This document shows, piece after piece, positions 36,201 to 44,057 of a DNA stretch of 64,000 nt (within the stretch, counting starts at the first letter, position 1; the number at the start of each line of letters is the position of its first letter). Position numbers and translations under genes: made by a program. The notes beneath the pieces were generated by a model. That model did no database searches. It saw nothing but the letters and a program-made list of their open reading frames with translations, and was not told where the DNA came from. Source of the DNA: Carboxylicivirga longa (GTDB taxonomy: Bacteria > Bacteroidota > Bacteroidia > Bacteroidales > Marinilabiliaceae); assembly GCF_050589825.1 (NCBI RefSeq), contig NZ_JBNGOZ010000008.1, positions 124,001 through 188,000 on the forward strand, given 5' to 3'.

Positions 36201-38036
36201 CTAGAGTCGTACGTCCTCCCTGGGAATCAACCCCATCCGTGCCATTAAATAACTGGCATTATGACTCTGCGTGAGCCCCGTACGCAACTTATAATCAAAG
36301 CGAAGTTCGCCTGCAACAAATTGCACTTCGAAGCACCTGTTAAAAACCTGCCCTTGTGTTTGCGCGGCAAGCTGCCCGAGTTCCAAATCGTGGGTAGCTA
36401 CCAAACCAGTACCGCCGTGCTTGAGCAAATGTTTTATCAGCGCCATGGAACCCTGATATTTATCCAGTGAGTTTGTGCCTTTTAATATTTCATCGAGAAT
36501 AAAAAACAACGAGCCTTGCTCTTTCAAATATGCCAGTATCCTCTGAAGACGACTGAGCTCGGCAAAGAAATAAGACTCGTGCTTCAGCAAATTATCGGTG
36601 GCCCGCATATTGGTAATAAAAGGCTGTGACTTATAAGTAAACTCAAGAGCATCGACCACACAGCCATTACCTGCCAACACCAGGGACACACCCACCGTGC
36701 GCAAAAAAGTGCTTTTACCCGCCATATTTGCACCCGTAACCACGCACACCCGTTGCTTTTCATCAAAAGCAAAATCGTTTCGCACCCGCTCTGCACCAGG
36801 GATGAGGGGATGTCCTAACTGACGAGCTTGCAGGATAGTACTATCTGAAAACTTTGGAAATACATATTGCGGATGATTAAAAACGAAGGTCGCAAAACTA
36901 TTCAAAGCCTCCATCTCATGCAGAGCATCCATCCACAGCTGCATGCGGCCACCATGCTTAGCATACCAACCTTGCAACTGCATGCACACCAATAAATCCC
37001 AAAGCAAAAACCCATTAAGCACCACACCAAGCAACATATTCAGGCGCTGATCGAAACGCTGAATTAACACACTGAGCCGAGCGGTTATCTCGCTAGCCGA
37101 TTGTCCATCAGCGATTAAAGTATTCTTAAGGCCAAGAAGGTAAGGAGTCTCCATTTTGTTTTGCTCAACATAACGAATCAAGTGAGAATAGCGTTGTAGA
37201 TAGCGTCCTAAAGAACTGACTGCTGAATGGGCCTTATTAATTTTTTTAATGGTAAGACCAACAACACCCAAACCACTAAAGAAAAGAACCAGCAACAAAC
37301 TAGCCTTTAAAACGCCCGTAAGAATAAGAAATACAACCAGTATGGCAGTCAGCAGAAAGCCAAAAATAAGCACTCGCGTTCCCTTTGACAGAAAACTTAA
37401 ATCGGGTTGCCGGGTTAAATCCAAGGGCTCATTCCTTTTGTTATCGGCAGCTGCCAAGGCTGCCAAAGCATAAAAATGCTGTCTGAACTCGCTTTTCTTT
37501 GCCAATTCACCCATAGCCGCCTGCCTCGCCTCTAACGCAGTGCGATTACATGAAATATGCTTGAGCTGATCAGCAAGACACTTTGCTCCTTGAGGAGTAA
37601 CCGTGCGATTAATAAATTGAAAAAGAGAACCCTTGCCAAATAAATCAAGGTCGTGAGCATAGTCATGGTCATGCTCCATAAAAGCTGCGCCATCATCTGC
37701 CTCTATCCAGGTGCCGTCAATGCACGCTAATTCTTTTGCGATGAGTTCGCTGCGGTGCTTTACATACTCTCGTTGTTTCCGGATACGCCCGGCACGCCAC
37801 ACCAAGGCCATAAAAGCAATGAATAAGAGAGCAAAAGCAATAAAGAAGGTCAGCGACCAATAATGAAAAAACATGAAAGGCAGACTAAAGGCCGCCACAA
37901 AAAATACCAGGCGCAACCAGGCATTGACAACAAAACGCCGCTTCAGCGCCTGCTCTTTTACCTGCCAATGCCCCAGGCTTTGGGTATAAAACTGTTTGGT
38001 GTCATTTACGCGTTGGCCGCCATCAATTGCTCCCAT
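36201..38036 (-). CDS. MutS-family ATPase with N-terminal membrane helices
   Basis: A 611-residue protein with two hydrophobic helices at about residues 42-85, two more near 220-260, then MutS-like core and ATPase domains. Walker A is TGANMAGKSTFLRTVG near residue 440 and Walker B is LFFILDEILKGTNSLD near 520; the ATHDLELG motif follows. The N-terminal mismatch-binding domain of true MutS is absent, so a role in ordinary mismatch repair is unlikely. Such membrane-associated MutS-like proteins occur in Bacteroidota and their function is not established. It overlaps the end of obgE by 31 bases, so translation is coupled. Confidence 0.88.
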   Translation of the reverse strand: MGAIDGGQRVNDTKQFYTQSLGHWQVKEQALKRRFVVNAWLRLVFFVAAFSLPFMFFHYWSLTFFIAFALLFIAFMALVWRAGRIRKQREYVKHRSELIAKELACIDGTWIEADDGAAFMEHDHDYAHDLDLFGKGSLFQFINRTVTPQGAKCLADQLKHISCNRTALEARQAAMGELAKKSEFRQHFYALAALAAADNKRNEPLDLTRQPDLSFLSKGTRVLIFGFLLTAILVVFLILTGVLKASLLLVLFFSGLGVVGLTIKKINKAHSAVSSLGRYLQRYSHLIRYVEQNKMETPYLLGLKNTLIADGQSASEITARLSVLIQRFDQRLNMLLGVVLNGFLLWDLLVCMQLQGWYAKHGGRMQLWMDALHEMEALNSFATFVFNHPQYVFPKFSDSTILQARQLGHPLIPGAERVRNDFAFDEKQRVCVVTGANMAGKSTFLRTVGVSLVLAGNGCVVDALEFTYKSQPFITNMRATDNLLKHESYFFAELSRLQRILAYLKEQGSLFFILDEILKGTNSLDKYQGSMALIKHLLKHGGTGLVATHDLELGQLAAQTQGQVFNRCFEVQFVAGELRFDYKLRTGLTQSHNASYLMARMGLIPREDVRL

Positions 38037-39004
38037 ATCATATCTTTCAGATCAGTAATGCCAATATTGGCCACCGAAGATATAAAAACATAGGGCAGAT
38101 CGGGCAAGTCAGCTTTAATTTCCTCCATCAGCTCTTCATCCAGCATATCGCATTTTGAGATGGCCAACATACGACCCTTGTCGAGCAACTCAGGATTATA
38201 CTGACGAAGCTCATTGAGTAATATTTGATATTCCTGCTTAATATTTTCGGCATCGGCCGGCACCAAAAACAATAGAATGGAGTTACGCTCGATATGACGC
38301 AGAAAACGGATGCCCAATCCCTTACCTTCGCTGGCACCCTCGATAATACCGGGTATATCAGCCATGGCAAAGGACTGATGGTCGCGATAAGCAACAATTC
38401 CCAGATTGGGCACCAAAGTGGTAAACGGATAATCAGCAATCTCTGGCTTGGCAGCAGACATAACCGACAAAAGGGTTGATTTACCGGCATTGGGAAAACC
38501 CACAAGCCCCACATCAGCTAATACCTTAAGCTCCAATATGGCAGCCATCTCAACAGCATCCTCTCCGGGCTGTGCATAGCGTGGAGTTTGATTGGTGGCC
38601 GACTTAAAGTTCCAGTTACCCAATCCGCCTCGTCCGCCTTTTACCAGAATGTGCTCCTGATCATGCTCGGTAATCTCGAAAAGTACCTCCCCGGTTTCAG
38701 CATCTTTGGCAATGGTACCCAAAGGCACTTCAATAATGCGATCTTCACCATCGGCACCGCTTGAACGCTGCTTGCTACCGTTGGCTCCATGACCTGCGTA
38801 GACATGGCGTTTATATTTTAAGTGTAACAAAGTCCAGGTATTGCGATTACCTCTGACAATGATATGCCCCCCTCGGCCACCATCACCTCCATCAGGACCC
38901 CCCATGGCCACAAACTTCTCGCGACGCAAATGCGTTGAGCCAGCGCCCCCTTTACCTGAGCGGCAGAATATTTTAACGTAATCAACAAAATTAGAACTCG
39001 CCAT
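38006..39004 (-). CDS. obgE: GTPase Obg (ribosome assembly/stress)
   Basis: A 332-residue Obg GTPase. The glycine-rich Obg fold is at the N-terminus (SGKGGAGSTHLRREK, GGDGGRGGHI), and the G domain has G1 GFPNAGKSTL near residue 166, G3 DIPGIIEGA near 213 and G4 SKCDM near 280. It has no C-terminal OCT domain. I start it at ATG 39004 (MASSNFVDYVKI) because the upstream extension covers the intergenic hairpin and is not Obg-like. It is essential in most bacteria and binds the 50S subunit. Confidence 0.95.
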   Translation of the reverse strand: MASSNFVDYVKIFCRSGKGGAGSTHLRREKFVAMGGPDGGDGGRGGHIIVRGNRNTWTLLHLKYKRHVYAGHGANGSKQRSSGADGEDRIIEVPLGTIAKDAETGEVLFEITEHDQEHILVKGGRGGLGNWNFKSATNQTPRYAQPGEDAVEMAAILELKVLADVGLVGFPNAGKSTLLSVMSAAKPEIADYPFTTLVPNLGIVAYRDHQSFAMADIPGIIEGASEGKGLGIRFLRHIERNSILLFLVPADAENIKQEYQILLNELRQYNPELLDKGRMLAISKCDMLDEELMEEIKADLPDLPYVFISSVANIGITDLKDMIWEQLMAANA

Positions 39005-39028
39005 ACCTACTTCTTTATAAACACAATA

Positions 39029-39058
39029 AGCCACGGCAAAAGAGTTATTACCGTGGCT
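39029..39058 (-). terminator. Hairpin between adk and obgE
   Basis: The 8-bp arms agccacgg (39029-39036) and ccgtggct (39051-39058) flank a 14-base loop. On the minus strand the hairpin follows the adk stop by 19 bases and precedes the obgE ATG by 24. The T-run after it is weak, so it may attenuate rather than stop transcription. Confidence 0.5.
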
Positions 39059-39077
39059 CAAATATCGTTAAATATTA

Positions 39078-39650
39078 TTACTTCAGCTCGTTTAGAACCT
39101 CTGAAATACGATCAAATATTTCGGTGACTTCACCAACCCCTTTGATAGGCTTATACAAACGCTTCTTGCGATAAAACTCTATCACCGGCAATGTTTGTGT
39201 TTCATACACAGAAAGGCGCTTTTTAATCGTCTCCGGATTATCATCAGAACGACCTTCTGTTTCAGCACGTTTCAGCAAACGATCCATCAACTCGGCCTCG
39301 TCTACCTCAAGGTTTAGAAGCACTGACACCTTAGTGCCATGATCCTTCATCATTTCCATTAAGGTTTCGGCCTGCGATACGGTACGTGGGTAGCCGTCGA
39401 ATATAATACCCTTGCCCTGTGGCAACTTCTCCATAAAAGCATCGAGCATACCAATGATTACCTCATCGGGCACCAACTCACCCTTATCGATGTAGCTTTT
39501 CGCAATCACACCTTCGTGTGTATTGTTATGAATGGCTTGCCTTAGCAGATCACCCGTAGACACGTGAGCCAGGTTATACTTCTCGGCAATTAATTTACTT
39601 TGCGTACCCTTTCCCGATCCGGGTGCGCCAAATATGACAACATTGAGCAT
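39078..39650 (-). CDS. adk: Adenylate kinase
   Basis: A 190-residue short-form adenylate kinase, interconverting AMP, ADP and ATP. It has P-loop FGAPGSGKGTQSKLI at the N-terminus, AMP-binding VSTGDLLR near 31 and FDGYPRT near 84, and a short LID (RAETEGRSDD) without the zinc-binding Cys residues of long forms. It lies 36 bases after hpt in a nucleotide-related run. Confidence 0.96.
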   Translation of the reverse strand: MLNVVIFGAPGSGKGTQSKLIAEKYNLAHVSTGDLLRQAIHNNTHEGVIAKSYIDKGELVPDEVIIGMLDAFMEKLPQGKGIIFDGYPRTVSQAETLMEMMKDHGTKVSVLLNLEVDEAELMDRLLKRAETEGRSDDNPETIKKRLSVYETQTLPVIEFYRKKRLYKPIKGVGEVTEIFDRISEVLNELK

Positions 39651-39686
39651 TTTCTTTACCCCTTAAAATGAAAAAATATATAGATG

Positions 39687-40223
39687 TTATTCTACTACTG
39701 TATAAATGTCTTTCAGATTTCTTCCAAATCCATCGTAATCCAAACCATAACCCACAATAAAATCGTTGGGTATGTCCATCCCTACATAATCGAGCTGCAC
39801 ATCACGCTTACAGGCATCCGGTTTAAACAACATGGTAGCTACCTTAACAGCCTCAGGTCCCATTTGCTTCACCTGCTCCACTGTATTTTGAATCGTTAGG
39901 CCTGTATCCACAATATCTTCGAGCAGCACCACAGTACGTCCACTAATGTCCTCATTTAAACCGATCAACTGTTTTACATTACCGGTAGACCCTGTGCCAT
40001 CGTAAGACGATAGTTTCACAAAGCTTATTTGACAGGGAAAGGTAAGTCGCTTCATCAGATCAGAAGCAAACATAAACGAACCATTGAGTACACAAACCAT
40101 CAGGGGATTTTTATCCTTCAGGTCGTTGTTCATTTTTTCCGCTACCTGATCAACTGCCTTTAACAGTTTTTCTTCAGGTATTGACAATTCGAATTCTCTG
40201 TCTAACAACTTAACTCGGCTCAT
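39687..40223 (-). CDS. hpt: Hypoxanthine phosphoribosyltransferase
   Basis: A 178-residue purine salvage enzyme. The PRPP-binding motif VVLLEDIVDTGLTI is near residue 95, preceded by VCVLNGSFMFASDL (near 44); C-terminal DFIVGYGLDYDG is typical of HPRTs. It converts hypoxanthine or guanine to IMP or GMP. Divergent from purE across a 235-base gap that holds an inverted repeat and a purE -7 box. Confidence 0.95.
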   Translation of the reverse strand: MSRVKLLDREFELSIPEEKLLKAVDQVAEKMNNDLKDKNPLMVCVLNGSFMFASDLMKRLTFPCQISFVKLSSYDGTGSTGNVKQLIGLNEDISGRTVVLLEDIVDTGLTIQNTVEQVKQMGPEAVKVATMLFKPDACKRDVQLDYVGMDIPNDFIVGYGLDYDGFGRNLKDIYTVVE

Positions 40224-40259
40224 TGCTTCTTTTTTTAATCTGGTTAAAACAACAATCCA

Positions 40260-40290
40260 ATGTAATTGTTTGAAAAATAAATAATTACAT
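40260..40290. repeat. 8-bp inverted repeat upstream of hpt
   Basis: The arms atgtaatt (40260-40267) and aattacat (40283-40290) are perfect complements separated by 15 bases, beginning 37 bases before the hpt start. The wide spacer and dyad symmetry look more like an operator than a terminator. The divergent hpt/purE arrangement would suit a purine regulator; this is inference. Confidence 0.35.
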
Positions 40291-40384
40291 ATTAGAAGGA
40301 CATTGCTTACAAATAAAAATCTGGATTTTAAGCTGCAAAAGTATAAAAAATAAGAATAACCACATGATTATAACCTTTCTTAAC

Positions 40385-40392
40385 TATTTTTG
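40385..40392 (+). promoter_or_regulatory. -7 box TATTTTTG for purE
   Basis: A perfect TAnnTTTG, 66 bases before the purE ATG. No clear -33 TTTG is seen upstream. Confidence 0.5.
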
Positions 40393-40458
40393 TGACTGAA
40401 AAAAAGATCATCGAAAGTTACTCACAAAGAATTATTAAAAACCATATATCGATTAATT

Positions 40459-40965
40459 ATGCAACCACAAGTCAGTATTATCATGGGTAGCACATCGGAT
40501 CTTCCGGTGATGAAGAAAGCCGCTGATTTTTTAAATGACCTGAAAGTGCCATTTGAGATTAATGCACTCTCGGCTCACCGCACACCAGCTCAAGTAGAAG
40601 AGTTTGCCAAAAACGCTGAACAGCGTGGCATAAAAGTGATTATCGCAGCGGCCGGTATGGCTGCTCACTTGCCGGGCGTAATAGCCTCGATGGTAAAGAT
40701 ACCGGTGATTGGTGTGCCCATTAACGCCAGCCTTGATGGCATGGATGCCCTCTTGTCTATCGCACAGATGCCTCCGGGCATTCCGGTGGCCACCGTAGGA
40801 ATCAATGGCGCCCAAAACGCAGGTATACTAGCCGTTCAAATGATTGCTACCGGCGACGCCGCCTTATCGCAACAACTCGCTGATTTTAAAGAAAGCCTGA
40901 AGGATAAAATTGTTAAAGCCAACGAAGAGCTTAAAACAGTTAAATATGCCTACAAAACAAACTAA
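40459..40965 (+). CDS. purE: N5-carboxyaminoimidazole ribonucleotide mutase
   Basis: A 168-residue class I PurE, moving the carboxyl group from N5-CAIR to C4. The GSTSDLPVMKKA start, the catalytic-His motif SAHRTP near residue 37, and AGMAAHLPGV near 67 are diagnostic. No purK is adjacent. It is followed by a strong bidirectional terminator. Confidence 0.96.
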   Translation: MQPQVSIIMGSTSDLPVMKKAADFLNDLKVPFEINALSAHRTPAQVEEFAKNAEQRGIKVIIAAAGMAAHLPGVIASMVKIPVIGVPINASLDGMDALLSIAQMPPGIPVATVGINGAQNAGILAVQMIATGDAALSQQLADFKESLKDKIVKANEELKTVKYAYKTN

Positions 40966-40985
40966 TATTGCATTAGTTACCAATT

Positions 40986-41019
40986 AAAAAAAAGCTTGCC
41001 ACACTGGCAAGCTTTTTTT
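40986..41019. terminator. Bidirectional terminator between purE and the SPOR lipoprotein gene
   Basis: An 8-bp GC-rich stem gcttgcca (40994-41001) / tggcaagc (41005-41012) with a 3-base loop is flanked by eight A on the left and seven T on the right. It can stop transcription of purE on the plus strand and of the lipoprotein gene on the minus strand. Confidence 0.9.
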
Positions 41020-41048
41020 AATTCCCAATTTTTATTCTGTATTCCCGA

Positions 41049-41477
41049 TTACTTTTTTATCAACAGCCATACATTCTCACTGCCGGCGGTATTGCGGGCA
41101 ATTTGAAGTTCGGCCAGCGCTTCTGTCTTATCATGAAAAGCCTTATACGACACCTTAAAAAACTCCTCATTCGGACCATTGCGTCGCTCAATTATTTCGG
41201 CATTATACCCATCGTTTATCAACTTTTCCATGAATACATCCGCATTGTGACGCTTTGAAAAACTACCCGCAATTAGGAAGTATTTATTGGCTGGCTTAGG
41301 CGGTTCAGGGATCACCTCCTCAACAATGGGCTCCTGCACAAGGGTATCTTTTACTTCCACCTTTTTCTGGACAACGGCTTTTTTAACCGGTTTCTGTGGT
41401 ACCTTGGCATCTTTGTCTTTACATCCTGCTCCTACCAACAGTGCAGTGATGGCAAAAAATGTTATTAGTTTCCTCAT
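41049..41477 (-). CDS. SPOR-domain lipoprotein
   Basis: A 142-residue lipoprotein. It starts at ATG 41477 (MRKLITFFAI); the lipobox LVGAGC puts the lipidated Cys near residue 18. A Lys/Pro/Glu/Val-rich linker (to about residue 65) leads to a C-terminal SPOR domain (YFLIAGSFSKRHNADVFMEKL...). SPOR domains bind denuded peptidoglycan at division sites, so it is probably a periplasmic envelope protein. A near-match -7 box (TATCCTTG, minus strand, 41527-41534) lies 50 bases upstream. Confidence 0.88.
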   Translation of the reverse strand: MRKLITFFAITALLVGAGCKDKDAKVPQKPVKKAVVQKKVEVKDTLVQEPIVEEVIPEPPKPANKYFLIAGSFSKRHNADVFMEKLINDGYNAEIIERRNGPNEEFFKVSYKAFHDKTEALAELQIARNTAGSENVWLLIKK

Positions 41478-41591
41478 AGAACTAAATTTGCTTGATAAGC
41501 CCACTAACATTTAGGCATAAATTAAACAAGGATAAAAGTAAGTAATTTGCTAAGGCTATACAATATTTATAACAACTATATTGTTTTGCGA

Positions 41592-42290
41592 TTAAACCAC
41601 GAACTTATAACCCACCCCTTTAATCGTTTTAATATACTCAGAACCAAGCTTCTCGCGCAATTTGCGAATGTGCACATCGATGGTACGGTCACCTACAATA
41701 ATATTTTCACCCCACACTTCATTATATATCTGCTCGCGGGTAAAAACTTTGTGCGGTTTTGATGCCAGCAATAAAAGCAACTCAAATTCCTTTTTAGGCA
41801 ATACCAATTCGCTGCCCGAATTAATAACTAAATAGCGTTCACGGTCGATCACCAGGTTGCCGATATTGACAGTATCCGGCTGATCATCTAAGGTCGAAAC
41901 TTCTTCTGATCGATACCTTTTGAGCAAAGCCTTTACCCGCGAAATAAATACCTTCGGTTTAATCGGCTTAGTAATATAATCATCAGCACCGGCATCAAAT
42001 CCAGCAATTTGCGAGTAATCCTCACCACGGGCCGTCAGAAAAGCGATTATCGTATTCTGCAAATCGGGAAATTTTTTCAGTTCCTCGCAGGTTTCTATGC
42101 CATCCATCTCGGGCATCATCACATCCAAAACAATGAGTTCGGGCTTCTCAGTCTTAGCAAGCTCAATAGCCTCCTGCCCATTATTCGCGGTAAGCACATT
42201 GAAGCCCTCTTTACGCATATTATAACTTATAAACTCTAATATATCGGGCTCATCATCCACGAGGAGCACTTTGTAATTTTCCACATCCAT
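41592..42290 (-). CDS. PhoB-like response regulator
   Basis: A 232-residue OmpR/PhoB-family regulator. The receiver has the acidic pair DDE at 12-14, Asp56 in VLDVMMPEMDG, and the conserved Lys in YITKPIKPK. The winged helix ends GVGYKFVV. It is 68 bases after its kinase. The pair sits beside a phosphate transporter, which fits PhoB/PhoR, but that assignment is from context. Confidence 0.92.
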   Translation of the reverse strand: MDVENYKVLLVDDEPDILEFISYNMRKEGFNVLTANNGQEAIELAKTEKPELIVLDVMMPEMDGIETCEELKKFPDLQNTIIAFLTARGEDYSQIAGFDAGADDYITKPIKPKVFISRVKALLKRYRSEEVSTLDDQPDTVNIGNLVIDRERYLVINSGSELVLPKKEFELLLLLASKPHKVFTREQIYNEVWGENIIVGDRTIDVHIRKLREKLGSEYIKTIKGVGYKFVV

Positions 42291-42358
42291 AATGCTAACT
42301 TAATAAGAAAAAATAGATTCAAATAGTAATATAAAAAACATTGAGGCTACATAAAATT

Positions 42359-43399
42359 TCACTCTGCAGCTTTTTCAAGTGTGAAAGCAAAAACTGAACC
42401 CTGCCCGCAAACACTGCGCACATTAATGCGCTGCCCATGAGCTTCGATAAGGTGCTTAACAATGGCCAGGCCTAAACCCGTTCCGCCCTGCTCGCGACTT
42501 CTGCTCTTATCAACCCTGTAAAAACGCTCAAAGACACGCGGCAAATTTTCTTCTGCTATCCCAATACCGGTGTCCTCAACCTCCACCAAAACCCGGTTAT
42601 CCATATTAAAGACGCTAACAGTGGTACTGCCTCCCTTTTTTCCATAATTAATGGAGTTAACCACCAAATTACTCATAACCTGAAAAATACGCTGCTTATC
42701 AGCCATCACATATAAAGGCGAAGCAACACCCTTACCCTGCAATAGCTTAATTTTCTTTTCCTGGGCTCTCATATCGTGCATCTCAAACACTTCATCGATT
42801 AATTGCATCAAATTAAAACGCTCAGTACTTAATTTCAATTCCCCGGTCTCGAGTTTCGATATGGCCTCCAGATCTTCAATAATGGAAATCATGCGATCAA
42901 TACTCTTCTCCGTACGTGTAAGAAAACGCTTGTTGATATTAGGGTCGTCAATACCGCCATCTAACAGGGTTAGGATATACCCTTGTATATTAAAAACAGG
43001 TGTTTTAAGTTCATGCGATACATTACCCAAAAACTCTTTACGATACTTCTCCATCTTCTTCAACTGCTGTATCTCCTGAGTTCTGTCCTGCATCCAACTT
43101 ACCACTTCCTTGTTAACAGTTGACAAGATATCATCGCTATCAGTCTGATTATTCGAAGCTAACGAAACCTTATCATGACTGTACACTTTTTGATATAAGG
43201 TTTTAATCTTGGAATAGATAAAGGTATTAATCAGGAAATTAACAAATGCAAAAGCGATGGCAAAGAAAACCGGCACCGAAATGACCAAGGAATAATACAG
43301 ATTAGGACTATAATAATTCACCCCGAAAAAAATAAAAGCCATTACTAGAAAACCAATGGACACAAAACCAGCGATTTTCTGCGGTTCGAGAGATTTCAT
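42359..43399 (-). CDS. PhoR-like sensor histidine kinase
   Basis: A 346-residue kinase with two membrane helices (about 10-27 and 37-60) and almost no periplasmic loop, as in PhoR-type kinases that sense through partner proteins. The phosphoacceptor is H129 in GNVSHELKTPVFNIQGY; N-box NLVVNSINYG, DTGIGI and GGTGLGLAIVKH follow. There is no PAS domain between helix 2 and the DHp domain. It is upstream of its regulator and divergent from the PiT gene; its own -7 box is at 43428-43435. Confidence 0.92.
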   Translation of the reverse strand: MKSLEPQKIAGFVSIGFLVMAFIFFGVNYYSPNLYYSLVISVPVFFAIAFAFVNFLINTFIYSKIKTLYQKVYSHDKVSLASNNQTDSDDILSTVNKEVVSWMQDRTQEIQQLKKMEKYRKEFLGNVSHELKTPVFNIQGYILTLLDGGIDDPNINKRFLTRTEKSIDRMISIIEDLEAISKLETGELKLSTERFNLMQLIDEVFEMHDMRAQEKKIKLLQGKGVASPLYVMADKQRIFQVMSNLVVNSINYGKKGGSTTVSVFNMDNRVLVEVEDTGIGIAEENLPRVFERFYRVDKSRSREQGGTGLGLAIVKHLIEAHGQRINVRSVCGQGSVFAFTLEKAAE

Positions 43400-43427
43400 A
43401 ACACAATAGTAATTGATCGTATATGGG

Positions 43428-43435
43428 CAAAGTTA
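43428..43435 (-). promoter_or_regulatory. -7 box TAACTTTG for the PhoR-like kinase gene
   Basis: The plus-strand CAAAGTTA is a perfect TAnnTTTG on the minus strand, 29 bases before the kinase ATG. A -33-like TTG (plus CAA at 43458-43460) is 22 bases further upstream. Confidence 0.55.
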
Positions 43436-43607
43436 ACAGATTTATAAGCGTATCTCTCAAGCCATAAACCGTTCTGCCCATGTTAAAAAAATATTAAGAG
43501 CCTATTTCTTTACCAGCCTGCGATTACCTGCATTTTCTACCTTCAAGACTATGTAGAAAATAACACAAACTTAACATTGACAACATCAACACTAACTCCA
43601 TGCAACC

Positions 43608-43615
43608 TATCTTTG
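43608..43615 (+). promoter_or_regulatory. -7 box TATCTTTG for the PiT gene
   Basis: A perfect TAnnTTTG 20 bases before ATG 43636. It lies inside the longer open frame that could begin at ATG 43600, so that upstream ATG is probably not in the transcript. Confidence 0.55.
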
Positions 43616-43635
43616 CACTAAATTTCGATTGCCTT

Positions 43636-44052
43636 ATGACTTTTATCTGGATCGCAGTCGTTCTCCTAAGCTTGCTTGCCATTATCGACGTGGTAGTCGG
43701 CGTATCTAACGACGCAGTTAATTTTTTAAATGCGGCACTTGGATCACGGGCGGCTAAGCGACAGCTGATATATTGGATTGCCGCCATTGGTCTGTTGTTT
43801 GGCTCCCTGCTTTCTGCCAACATGATGGAAGTAGCGCGCAAAGGTGTTATCTATCCTTCAAGCTTTAATTTCGTCGAACTCATGGTAGTGTTTACTGCCG
43901 TTATGATATTGGATATCATTCTTATAGACGGATTTAACACCCTTGGTTTCCCCACCTCCACAACAATTGCTGTTGTTTTTGAGCTATTGGGTGGAGCCAC
44001 GGCCCTCTCGTTTATAAAAAGCAAAACTGATAATATCCAAGTCTTGAGTTAG
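43636..44052 (+). CDS. PiT phosphate transporter, N-terminal part (frameshifted)
   Basis: The first 138 codons of an inorganic phosphate transporter of the PiT/PHO4 family, starting at ATG 43636 (MTFIWIAVVLLS). It contains the first family signature GVSNDAVNFLNAALGSR and TLGFPTSTTIAVVFELLGGA, then stops at TAG 44050. The next frame continues the same protein at once. One extra A in the run ccaag (44037-44041) would join the two frames into a single protein of 759 residues, a usual length for Bacteroidota PiT proteins. As read, the gene is broken; a sequencing error, a real deletion and a strain variant are all possible. No canonical slippery heptamer is visible, so programmed frameshifting is not supported. 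Confidence 0.88.
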   Translation: MTFIWIAVVLLSLLAIIDVVVGVSNDAVNFLNAALGSRAAKRQLIYWIAAIGLLFGSLLSANMMEVARKGVIYPSSFNFVELMVVFTAVMILDIILIDGFNTLGFPTSTTIAVVFELLGGATALSFIKSKTDNIQVLS

Positions 44053-44057
44053 CTCAG

